DNA from: Teredinibacter purpureus
GTDB taxonomy: Bacteria > Pseudomonadota > Gammaproteobacteria > Pseudomonadales > Cellvibrionaceae
Length of the DNA stretch: 64,000 nucleotides
Direction of reading: 5' to 3'
NCBI RefSeq assembly: GCF_014217335.1
Contig: NZ_CP060092.1
Location: 265,501-329,500, forward strand
In this document: in pieces, positions 19,288 through 27,298 of the stretch
How positions within the stretch are numbered: the stretch's first letter is position 1
Layout of the letters: every line of letters begins with the position of its first letter
Notes under the pieces: generated by a model
The model's database searches: none
What the model was told of the DNA's origin: nothing
Seen by the model: the letters and a program-made list of their open reading frames with translations, nothing else
Position numbers and translations under genes: made by a program

Positions 19288-22047
19288 TTAATATTTGTAC
19301 TTCACACTCACGCTGTAAGAACGCCCTACGGCTTGTTCAAAAATATCAACGTCGCCTTGCTGAATGACTACAGATTCGCCCAATAAATTTCTCGCTTTTA
19401 ATTTAATTGTCCAATTATCCGTTGGAAAATAGGAGTAAGAAAAATCAACCGCGCTAAAAGGCTGTTCGTAAGCATCGGGGTCATCGCCAACACCAGCAGA
19501 GTAAATTCTCTCACCCGCAACATTGTAAACCACAGTAGCAGCATGTGCGCCGTCATCAGAGTCATACCCCAATTGAATGTTGGCAACGTATTCCGATGCG
19601 CCACGCAATGGGCGAACACGATTGGTAACCGATACTTCTATATCATCACCAACAATTAACTCAGAATCGGCTAGCGTCACGTTACCGGCAATAAAGAACG
19701 CATCCAGATTATCGTTAAGCGTCCCTAAGTGGCTTAACCACTCCGCTTCTATACCGGAGATAACACCACTTTCCGCATTCTCAATTGTCGCGTTTAAAGA
19801 ATCTTCTGTTCCTGTATCGAGAAAATATTCAAGCGGATTTTGAATATCTTTGTGGAATAACGACAACGTAAGGTTATCGCCGGAACTAAAAAACCATTCG
19901 GCTCGAAAATCTAAATGGGTGATGCCCGACTGAATCGCATCGGGGTTACCACTCACAATATTGCCGGTGAGCGGGTCCTGATAACTCGCCGGTGCAATCT
20001 CTCTTAAATCTGGCAGCACAACCGTTTCACTCGCTGAAAAACGCAAATTGAAATCATCTGCCCAAAAATCTTGCCGCGAATAGGTTAATGCCAGTGACGG
20101 ATAGACGTCATCTAAACGAAAAAGGCTCGAGGGCACTTCGCCGGTCTCTAAGTGTGTCACGTCACCCACGTCTATACGGTTACCCTTTACCCTATAAGGG
20201 TAGTATGCACCACTGAACTGTTTGTAATCCTCATAACGCGCACCCAGCACCATGCGAACCGTGTCATTCCAAAAAAAATCGGCTGTACCAAAAAAAGCAT
20301 CGGTTGTGGTCGCGGCCACATAACTTCTCGACAAACCATCCTGATAAATAAGTTGGTAGCCGTATTCTGGATGTGCAATATTGTCATCCGATAATATTGT
20401 CGAGAGATCACTCGAACCGCCTAGCAAAGAAGCATCAGCGGCCGAAGAATCCGGCCCAATCGAAAGATCTAACTGTTCGTAAGTACGGGTTTTACGATCG
20501 TACTTGCCACCACCGGTTAGGTTAATCGCCCAGGTGTTGGTATTAATCGGCAAGCGTAGTTCAAAACCACGGCTCTCAACGGTATCATCCAAATCGGTAT
20601 AGCGCACGTCAACCATACGTTGCTTTCGGACGAGTCTCGCAGCCGATATTGCGTTCGTCTCGAGATTACGTGAAATACTGGCTTCAATATTAGTCTCGGA
20701 GGGAATGTCCGTCGTGGCCGTTGCATCGGAGAAAAACCAATCAAACTCTAAGTCGTCGATAAATGATAATTCAAGGCCCAACGCCTCACTGGTATCGTAC
20801 CCATACCGGTGGCTACCGGTTATCTGATTAATATTCAGCTCTCGCTGCTCGTATCTAAAATCATATTCTTGAAAACCTTGCCCCGTAGAATAAGAGGCCG
20901 TGGTATTGTATTTTTGTGCAATTGAGACTTCATCGTCGGTGTTACGTAACACCATATTTTTCGACTCGATAAGGTGCTCATCACTCCAGCTAACACCAAA
21001 ATTTAAAGTACCGGTGGCGCTCACATTATGTGTGGTGCGCGTACTTTCTTTAAACTCTTCAGCCGGATCATTGTAGATTCGATTAACCCGTTCGTTAGTA
21101 CGGTAGCCGCTGTCGTAATCAGCCGTCGCCAATACTCCAAACTGAAAGTCCCCGCCAATATCGTAACGATTTCCAAGATTAAGGCTAAAGCCTTTGTCAG
21201 ACAGGTCATGGCTATCGGTCGAAATTGAAAGGTTTCGATAGAGACTGCTCGCCAGCCGCGTATTTATATCGGCTGCTTGCGCATCGGAAACGGGGCTGCC
21301 GGCACGCGCGAACGTTGCCTGAATGGAATCGGGGCTTACACTAGGTTCACTCGCATCAATAGACGGAAAAAAAGTATTCAATGCGCTCGCCACACCCGAC
21401 GATAACGCTCGTGTGCCGTCGTCCTCTCCCCAATTGTCATCGCTGCCGCCGCTATAACTTAAACCTTCTTCCGATAAGCTGTGTATTCCGCCGCTCAGTT
21501 CAAACGCAATTACCACATCCTGCGGTATACCGTTGGTACGGATATCGATATTGCCACCACCAAATGTGGCCGGGTTTTTAGCCGAGTAAGCTTTCTGTAC
21601 GGCAATAGATTCTATAATGGACGCGGGAAAAATATCTAACGGTAAAACGTTTCGAGTTAAGTCTGGCGATGGTACGGTTGCACCATTTAAAAGAGAGCTT
21701 GAATAGCGTTCACCTAAACCTCGTACATACACATACTTGCCATCGACAAGCGTGACACCTGGCACTCGCTTTAATGCAACAGCAGCGGTTGAGTCGCCGA
21801 TACGCGTCATTTGTTCTGAGCCCAAAATATCAACAGCAATGTCCATTTCCATGCGTTCAGCAACACGATCCTGTGCTGAGCTCCGTAACCGCCCTAGCAC
21901 CATCATTTCTTCAATAGCTTGCGTTGGAACGGCAATCGTTTCTACATCACCCTGAGCATAAACTATTGACGAGACAGCCAAACTAAGCGCACTCACGGAG
22001 AAAAGTGAGCCAAGCCATACATTGGATTTTTTTGAATTTTTTTTCAT
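19288..22047 (-). CDS. Large TonB-dependent receptor of the putative phosphate-starvation module
   Basis: 919-residue outer-membrane receptor. ATG 22047 is preferred (AAGG 9 nt upstream) over an in-frame TTG at 22056. The signal peptide ends SSIVYAQ. The plug belongs to a distinct subfamily: ALKRVPGVTLVDGKYVYVRG, LGERYSSSLLNGATVPSPD, RNVLPLDIFPASIIESI, KNPATFGGGNIDIRT. A large barrel follows and ends in VSVKYKY. The gene lies downstream of a probable beta-helix lipoprotein gene, with a hairpin/T-run between them. The pair faces a PstS-OmpA gene across Pho-box-like repeats. I infer import of a phosphorus-containing ligand under phosphate limitation; the ligand itself is not evident. Confidence 0.9.
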   Translation of the reverse strand: MKKNSKKSNVWLGSLFSVSALSLAVSSIVYAQGDVETIAVPTQAIEEMMVLGRLRSSAQDRVAERMEMDIAVDILGSEQMTRIGDSTAAVALKRVPGVTLVDGKYVYVRGLGERYSSSLLNGATVPSPDLTRNVLPLDIFPASIIESIAVQKAYSAKNPATFGGGNIDIRTNGIPQDVVIAFELSGGIHSLSEEGLSYSGGSDDNWGEDDGTRALSSGVASALNTFFPSIDASEPSVSPDSIQATFARAGSPVSDAQAADINTRLASSLYRNLSISTDSHDLSDKGFSLNLGNRYDIGGDFQFGVLATADYDSGYRTNERVNRIYNDPAEEFKESTRTTHNVSATGTLNFGVSWSDEHLIESKNMVLRNTDDEVSIAQKYNTTASYSTGQGFQEYDFRYEQRELNINQITGSHRYGYDTSEALGLELSFIDDLEFDWFFSDATATTDIPSETNIEASISRNLETNAISAARLVRKQRMVDVRYTDLDDTVESRGFELRLPINTNTWAINLTGGGKYDRKTRTYEQLDLSIGPDSSAADASLLGGSSDLSTILSDDNIAHPEYGYQLIYQDGLSRSYVAATTTDAFFGTADFFWNDTVRMVLGARYEDYKQFSGAYYPYRVKGNRIDVGDVTHLETGEVPSSLFRLDDVYPSLALTYSRQDFWADDFNLRFSASETVVLPDLREIAPASYQDPLTGNIVSGNPDAIQSGITHLDFRAEWFFSSGDNLTLSLFHKDIQNPLEYFLDTGTEDSLNATIENAESGVISGIEAEWLSHLGTLNDNLDAFFIAGNVTLADSELIVGDDIEVSVTNRVRPLRGASEYVANIQLGYDSDDGAHAATVVYNVAGERIYSAGVGDDPDAYEQPFSAVDFSYSYFPTDNWTIKLKARNLLGESVVIQQGDVDIFEQAVGRSYSVSVKYKY

Positions 22048-22094
22048 CTTAATCAACCTTCGATTACCAAGATTTAAAGATGCCTGTTTTCAAT

Positions 22095-22116
22095 AAAAAA
22101 GGCGCCGTATGGCGCC
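22095..22116 (-). terminator. Intercistronic hairpin with T-run (probable attenuator)
   Basis: GGCGCC (22101-22106) and GGCGCC (22111-22116) form a 6-bp stem with a 4-nt loop. Reading leftward it is followed by six T (complement of the A-run 22095-22100). It lies 46 bp after the lipoprotein stop and 48 bp before the receptor start on the same strand. It should terminate part of the transcripts, giving more lipoprotein than receptor. Alternatively the receptor has its own promoter in the remaining 48 bp. Confidence 0.75.
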
Positions 22117-22162
22117 CTCTCATAAACGGCTTTCTTTCAGAACACTTTTTATCTAGAGAAAA

Positions 22163-23911
22163 TTATTCGAACCAAAGCGCTTGACCGCGATTACCGTCGT
22201 GTAAGCCATAAGTCCAACCTGCCGTCCAATCGTCTGACGCCACGACGGCTCCCACATGAGTAACGGCTGTGTCGAAGGCAACCACATTGCCATCGACAAC
22301 CATCTCAGCCAGTGGTAAAGAATAAAAGCCATTTAGTATATTTAAGTTACCCGCATTCGGTGGTGTAGTGCCATCGTCTGCTACGTTTAATGCTACAACG
22401 TTATCCTGAGCTTCTAGAAAAGCTTGACCGGTGATTGCACCGTATTCGGTGCCCGCCGTAAGAACAAAATCACCTGAACGCGATTTTTGAGCCGCAATAT
22501 CGGCGCAGGCAAAAATAGTGGTGTTGATATTCACTAACCCGTTACCGGCATTTGAAAGGTCTTCCGAATCTTCGAGCTGAAAACAGTAGTTCGTAAAATC
22601 AAGATTACCCGCATCGATTGCGTCGCCAGCACCATCAGTGGTTGCATCTACGCTGTACGCAGTGGTTACAATGGAACGATTCAGTGTAAGGTGATGTGCT
22701 TCTTCGGCATTAATACCCGCACCTGGGTCCGAGTTACCCGCTACACTGGGGCCTTTCGCACTGGAGATACACGTTAAGTTATTAATAACCGCTTTACCTA
22801 CATAACCGTTGGTAATATTTGTACCTTTTAAGCTACTGGCAGAACCATCCGACTCTACACAATGCGCCCCGGTTTTGGTCATCTCACCCACTGCGCCGCC
22901 TTGAATAATGAGGGCGTTTTGAATGGTGCCATAGTAACCATGATCCAAGTCGATAGAATCGTCCTGAACATACATTGCGACATAGTTTGTAAGGTTTGCA
23001 CCACCGCCGAAGAATTCCACACCATCATCTTTGTTGGCATAAATTTCTAGGTTACTTAACGTCGTACCGCTACCCACAGCACCAAAGGTGATGCCGTTTA
23101 GTTCGTTGCCTGCCGTAATTTCAAAACCCGCATGCTTAACCACAACATAACGTAACGTGCCCGAATTATCCGACGGTACCGTTCCACCGAAATGCTGTGA
23201 ACGCGAACCTTCAGTACCTTCAACCAGTTTGGAACAATCTTCGCCCGTCACTAAAGCTAAGCCCGTATCACTGTAGTCCCAACCTGCTTCGTACTGACAC
23301 GAATTAGTAAAACCAAAACCGTTAATGATCATACCGCCCCACGTCTGTACGTCTTCAGCGCCAACAGAGCCGTTAACGTCAACTTCTGAGGTAAATGTGA
23401 CGGGCATATCCGCGGTTCCAACAGCCTCAATACGAGAGCCTCGAGAAATTGCAATAAAGTCTTCCGAGTTCTGGAGCGCAACCGTCACTCCTGCGCGTAC
23501 ATTTAGCGTTGGTCCGTCTCCGCCTTTCTCGATGCCTGCAGCGGTTGCATCTGCAATAGTGTCGTAGTTTTGACCTACGAATACGCTACCCGCAAAAATA
23601 TGTGCGCCTTCACCGATATTCGCCAGCGTAATACTGGTGAGAATCGGGTTATCAAAATCAACAAACGATTCACTGTAGATACAGTTAACACCATCCACTT
23701 GACCTTCTTGGCGAACACCATTTTCGTCATTATAGAAAGCACACGAGAAATCGGGGCCAGAATTTACTGGTGTCGTCGTGTTATTGCTATTAGCAATGGA
23801 ATTATCATTAACCACACTATTGTTCTGCGCTTCGATAACAATATCGCCACCGCCGCAGGCAACCAACGATGCAGATACTGCGATTAAGCCAACTAAGCTT
23901 TTCATTTTCAT
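22163..23911 (-). CDS. Surface or periplasmic lipoprotein with repetitive, beta-helix-like body
   Basis: 582 residues. The signal peptide ends in a lipobox (SLVACGGG), followed by a flexible Asn/Thr-rich linker (residues about 30-52). The body is rich in short G/N/D-turn repeats such as LNGITFGAVGSGTTLSNLEI, YANKDDGVEFFGG and VQDDSIDLDHGYYGTIQNAL, typical of a right-handed parallel beta-helix. Several cysteines could form disulfides. Proteins of this look are found beside TonB-dependent receptors in other Gram-negatives; by analogy with SusD it could capture ligand for the receptor. No catalytic motif is visible. It is first in the operon, behind Pho-box-like repeats. Confidence 0.8.
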   Translation of the reverse strand: MKMKSLVGLIAVSASLVACGGGDIVIEAQNNSVVNDNSIANSNNTTTPVNSGPDFSCAFYNDENGVRQEGQVDGVNCIYSESFVDFDNPILTSITLANIGEGAHIFAGSVFVGQNYDTIADATAAGIEKGGDGPTLNVRAGVTVALQNSEDFIAISRGSRIEAVGTADMPVTFTSEVDVNGSVGAEDVQTWGGMIINGFGFTNSCQYEAGWDYSDTGLALVTGEDCSKLVEGTEGSRSQHFGGTVPSDNSGTLRYVVVKHAGFEITAGNELNGITFGAVGSGTTLSNLEIYANKDDGVEFFGGGANLTNYVAMYVQDDSIDLDHGYYGTIQNALIIQGGAVGEMTKTGAHCVESDGSASSLKGTNITNGYVGKAVINNLTCISSAKGPSVAGNSDPGAGINAEEAHHLTLNRSIVTTAYSVDATTDGAGDAIDAGNLDFTNYCFQLEDSEDLSNAGNGLVNINTTIFACADIAAQKSRSGDFVLTAGTEYGAITGQAFLEAQDNVVALNVADDGTTPPNAGNLNILNGFYSLPLAEMVVDGNVVAFDTAVTHVGAVVASDDWTAGWTYGLHDGNRGQALWFE

Positions 23912-24180
23912 AAAGTGAACTCTCTCTAAAAGACGTTACAAAATGTGAATTAACACAACATCGCGCTCGACATGTTTCCACAACGAACGCCCAATTCTTA
24001 CGCTGCGTAAATAAATTCTACGAGCGTGTGCGCTTGATCGCTCTGCAAGAGCAAACACTCAAAAATATTCACGATTCAGGTGATACTTGCCTCGCTGAGA
24101 GTATTGTCATCGTTGTAGCGCTCGCCCCCATAATGACGCGTCTACAATCTAAGCTGGCGCGCATATACTTTCGTTTTTTT

Positions 24181-24220
24181 GTTACCGAAATATGACACTA
24201 ATATGATGCTTGCATGACAA
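24181..24220 (-). promoter_or_regulatory. Candidate Pho box array for the lipoprotein/receptor operon
   Basis: On the minus strand, heptamers recur every 11 bp: TTGTCAT (24220-24214), GCATCAT (24209-24203), GTGTCAT (24198-24192), then a degenerate CGGTAAC (24187-24181), separated by 4-bp A/T-rich spacers. This is the PhoB layout (CTGTCAT direct repeats, 11-bp period). A TATATG that could be a -10 lies at 24167-24162. The lipoprotein start is about 250 bp further on, so the leader would be long. Confidence 0.55.
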
Positions 24221-24452
24221 GGCATTGTATTTTGGAAGGTTCACAATAAAGATAAGAGGTAGGCACAGGCTACAATGGTAACGTGTTACACCTAGGCTGA
24301 AGGTACGGCACTTTTGTAGAACAGCATAATCGGCAGCAGAGAGTATTGAGTAACCACAAAACTCTCGCGGCTATACCATCAAGAAATTGATCACAGCCTA
24401 ATGGCTATGCTCGTTTAAGCACTATTTTGGCGCGACGGGGGAATTATTCTAT

Positions 24453-24470
24453 TTGTCACAAAAATGTCAC
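24453..24470 (+). promoter_or_regulatory. Candidate Pho box upstream of the PstS-OmpA gene
   Basis: TTGTCAC (24453-24459), AAAA spacer, ATGTCAC (24464-24470): two direct heptamers with the 11-bp period of a PhoB site, each differing from CTGTCAT at two positions. Exactly 10 bp later is TATGTT (24481-24486), a plausible -10 at the spacing seen in PhoB-activated promoters, where the Pho box replaces the -35. The start codon is at 24589. Confidence 0.6.
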
Positions 24471-24588
24471 AAAGCTTCTTTATGTTGTGCGCCACGACCG
24501 CTATTTATTTCACATGATTTATCTCCATTTCAAGCCTATGCAGCGATCGACTAATTATTGATCCGACGACTACAATAGAAGTATCCCA

Positions 24589-25995
24589 ATGAAAAAATCT
24601 GTATTACTTTTCGCAGCGCTATGCGTTTGGACCTTGATGCCACGTCACTTTTCACATGCCGACAATTATTTTCCAACAGGAACCGAAGGGTTACTCTTCA
24701 CCGTACAAGGATCCAACACTATTGGTGCGCACCTGGCTCCCGCATGGGCACATGCATGGCTGCAACAAAAAGGCGCAACCAATGTCATGACCCAACCTAC
24801 ATCTGTTCAGAACGAAATGTTTGTGACAGGGAATATACAAGGTAAAAATGTCACTATCGCTATTCACGCCCACGGCTCAAGTACTGGGTTTATAGGCCTG
24901 CTGAATGGTTCAGCAGACATAGCAATGGCCTCACGCAGCATTAAAGAAAAGGAAGTGATAGCGTTAAAAGATTACGGCGATATGCGCAGTTTTTCGGCAG
25001 AGAATATAGTAGCCATCGATGGTCTTGCCGTTATCGTCAACCCGACCAACCCTGTCGACCAATTACCGGTTGAAACCGTTGCTCAGATATTTTCCGGCGA
25101 GATAAAAAATTGGCGTGAAGTGGGAGGGCCAGATCGCGCCATTCGGCTCTACGCACGAGATGAACAATCGGGAACATGGGATACGTTTAAAAATTTGGTC
25201 TTCTCCAAACGCTATTCACTCTCTGCTAACGCAAAACGGTTTGAGTCCAACGATATGCTTTCCAAAAATGTTGCGAATGATCCTTCTGGCATTGGTTTTG
25301 TTGGTTTAGCATCGGTTAATACTGCGAAGGCTCTTGCCATTAACGATAACAATACCCGTGCGCTAAAACCTGACGTTATCTATGTAGCAACAGAAGACTA
25401 CCCTCTTTCACGACGCCTCTACTTATATTCACCTGAACAGATTAAAAACCCGTTAGTTGACGATTTTATCGCGTTTGCTCATAGCCGTTCAGGTCAGGAG
25501 ATAGTGGAATCTATAGGGTTTGTTTCGCAAAACCCTACACCACTTAAGGTAGAAAAACTTAACGGGCCCGATGAATACCGACAATTAACTCAGTATGCAG
25601 AACGCTTATCCATAAACTTTCGGTTTAAAGAAAATGACGCTGCACTGGATAATAAAGCTCGCCAAGATATCACGCGCATTACACAGTATATTAAAAACAA
25701 CGATCCCTCGAATATTAAAGTACAGCTGGTGGGGTTTAGCGATACCGAAAATACCAATAGTCGAGCAGACATTCTCTCACGCTTACGTGCGTCGGCGGTG
25801 AAAATTGCCCTTTTTCGAAACGGCATAGCCAGTGAACCCGTACTCGGTTACGGCTCTAATGTTTTAGTTGCGAATTCGAGAGGGAGTAGCCGCGACAAAA
25901 ACGACCGAGTAGAGGTGTGGATTTTTGACAATAAACCGACATCATTGACACCCAGAACCGGTCAGAACTTAGTCGTCAATATTGGTAATCTATAA
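24589..25995 (+). CDS. Phosphate-binding (PstS-like) protein fused to an OmpA-type domain
   Basis: 468 residues. The signal peptide ends near SHA. Residues about 35-300 form a periplasmic phosphate-binding-like domain of the PstS family: VQGSNTIG, HGSSTGFIGLLNGSADIAMASR, VNPTNPVDQL, IFSGEIKNWREVGG and EQSGTWDTFKNLVF, with the Ser/Thr-Gly-Thr loops that ligate phosphate. Residues about 340-455 look like an OmpA C-terminal peptidoglycan-binding domain (NFRFKENDAALDNKARQDI, VQLVGFSDTE, RLRASAVKIAL, GSSRDKNDRVEVWI). No pstCAB genes adjoin. A wall-tethered phosphate sensor or scavenger is plausible. Its 3' end overlaps the convergent gene by 20 bp. Confidence 0.88.
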   Translation: MKKSVLLFAALCVWTLMPRHFSHADNYFPTGTEGLLFTVQGSNTIGAHLAPAWAHAWLQQKGATNVMTQPTSVQNEMFVTGNIQGKNVTIAIHAHGSSTGFIGLLNGSADIAMASRSIKEKEVIALKDYGDMRSFSAENIVAIDGLAVIVNPTNPVDQLPVETVAQIFSGEIKNWREVGGPDRAIRLYARDEQSGTWDTFKNLVFSKRYSLSANAKRFESNDMLSKNVANDPSGIGFVGLASVNTAKALAINDNNTRALKPDVIYVATEDYPLSRRLYLYSPEQIKNPLVDDFIAFAHSRSGQEIVESIGFVSQNPTPLKVEKLNGPDEYRQLTQYAERLSINFRFKENDAALDNKARQDITRITQYIKNNDPSNIKVQLVGFSDTENTNSRADILSRLRASAVKIALFRNGIASEPVLGYGSNVLVANSRGSSRDKNDRVEVWIFDNKPTSLTPRTGQNLVVNIGNL

Positions 25996-26737
25996 TTACG
26001 TACGGATAATGACCGCTCGCAAGCGCAATGTTTGACACGCCTTTAAAGCGCATTAAACGTTGCGTATTAGTTTCGTAAGCAACATCAATCGGTTTCAGTA
26101 GTAATGCCAAAAAGCGATTTTTAAGGCGTAGCCGAAAACACGTGTGCGTTAGGTTTTCACATGGCACGGTATAAACACTGAGCGCCACCGTGGCCTGTCG
26201 AGTGGGCACCACGTAGTGAAATATTTTTGTTTTATTATCGATAAGGCTTTGCCAGTGCTGCTTTATATAGTAATCAAATCCCGCGTCGATAACCGTTGAG
26301 TCGCTAAACAATAACGGTACTTTACGTTCTTCTGTATCGTGTCCTTTTTGATACGCCACAATTACTTGGCTATCGACAGCTTCGCTCACACCCTCACTAT
26401 CACTATCACGGGTATTAACGCGTAGCTTTCGAATGCTAAACGTCTCAGCTATACGGTCATTTTTTTGATACACATCTGGCGCTATTGGCGTTATAGAATA
26501 GTCGAGTTCTTTCACACTGAAGCTATCACCGTCGCCATCTCTATAAACGACAGAGTGCCAACCATCCTCGTAGACAATGTGTTCCTCTGTATACAACGGT
26601 TTGCCACTGGCAACCTCTGTGGCAACACCGGTTATACGGTACGACTGCGTTGAGTCAAAATGCTGTATCTGAGGCGTATGGGCCACTGCCATATGAGAAG
26701 TAAACACTAAACAAAACGCCCCTGCTAAGCTACGCAC
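25976..26737 (-). CDS. Exported protein of unknown function, last gene of ECF-regulated operon
   Basis: 253 residues with a signal peptide (LAGAFCLVFTSHMAVAHT). The mature part is beta-rich and charged, with no motif I recognise: SYRITGVATEVASGKPLYTEEH at the start, acidic middle (RDSDSEGVSEAVDS), and a single closely spaced cysteine pair (PCENLTHTCF), possibly a disulfide. GTG 26737 overlaps the preceding gene's end by 8 bp, with GAGGAT as ribosome site, so it is translationally coupled. Context suggests a periplasmic role in membrane-lipid modification or oxidative-stress repair. Its stop lies 20 bp inside the convergent PstS-OmpA gene. Confidence 0.75.
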   Translation of the reverse strand: MRSLAGAFCLVFTSHMAVAHTPQIQHFDSTQSYRITGVATEVASGKPLYTEEHIVYEDGWHSVVYRDGDGDSFSVKELDYSITPIAPDVYQKNDRIAETFSIRKLRVNTRDSDSEGVSEAVDSQVIVAYQKGHDTEERKVPLLFSDSTVIDAGFDYYIKQHWQSLIDNKTKIFHYVVPTRQATVALSVYTVPCENLTHTCFRLRLKNRFLALLLKPIDVAYETNTQRLMRFKGVSNIALASGHYPYVIIDYQY

Positions 26738-27287
26738 GAAGCTTATCCTCGGCCACCACAGCGGCTACGGTTTTGGCAATACGCAAAAATTGCGGTAGCA
26801 TTATTGACCACATTAGCCCTTCAATAACCAACAACCCAATAACCGGTAGCGAGAAGACAGACCCCGAAAGCAGTGCGCCAAAATAGTAACTAAAGGGAAC
26901 AACAACAAAACCCACGACTATGGCAAGCAAGGGACGCGAATATAACCAAGCCAAACTATACAAAAGCGTGCTCGCAAAACACAACCAAATACACAATAGC
27001 CATATGGGCGCTAAAGCAACCGTAACAGGCCCAAAATTTGCGAACGCCCAAGCGCCACTAAAATGAATAATACCGATAGAGGTAGCAACACTGTCGATAA
27101 GCCAGCCGGTTAAAGCGATAGCCGCTATAAACTGCCATTCAAATTTATGGCGAATATACACAAACCCGTGAACAATAAAGAAGCAAACCGTCACCGCAAT
27201 AGCAATGATATTATTACCCATTGCCAATAAAAACCATGCCACCTGAAAGAGCACCGCATTGAGCAACATAGCCTGAAAGTTTGACAT
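26730..27287 (-). CDS. DUF2878-family integral membrane protein
   Basis: 185 residues, almost entirely hydrophobic, with about five to six membrane spans (for example NAVLFQVAWFLLAMG, IAAIALTGWLIDSVATSIGI, ALAPIWLLCIWLCFASTLLY, VVGFVVVPFSYYFGALLSG). It matches DUF2878, recurrently found beside CFA-synthase-like and DUF1365 genes in ECF/ChrR or photolyase clusters. Molecular function is unknown. It starts 12 bp after the CFA-synthase-like gene and overlaps the next by 8 bp. Confidence 0.85.
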   Translation of the reverse strand: MSNFQAMLLNAVLFQVAWFLLAMGNNIIAIAVTVCFFIVHGFVYIRHKFEWQFIAAIALTGWLIDSVATSIGIIHFSGAWAFANFGPVTVALAPIWLLCIWLCFASTLLYSLAWLYSRPLLAIVVGFVVVPFSYYFGALLSGSVFSLPVIGLLVIEGLMWSIMLPQFLRIAKTVAAVVAEDKLRA

Positions 27288-27298
27288 CAGAATGCGCT

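Larger units (their letters stand above)
23912..24588. other. Divergent control region of the phosphate-type module, 677 bp
   Basis: The gap between the leftward lipoprotein/receptor operon and the rightward PstS-OmpA gene. It holds two Pho-box-like arrays, one per direction (listed separately). I see no credible ORF. The ~230 bp between the two arrays is unexplained by any motif I recognise. Confidence 0.5.
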
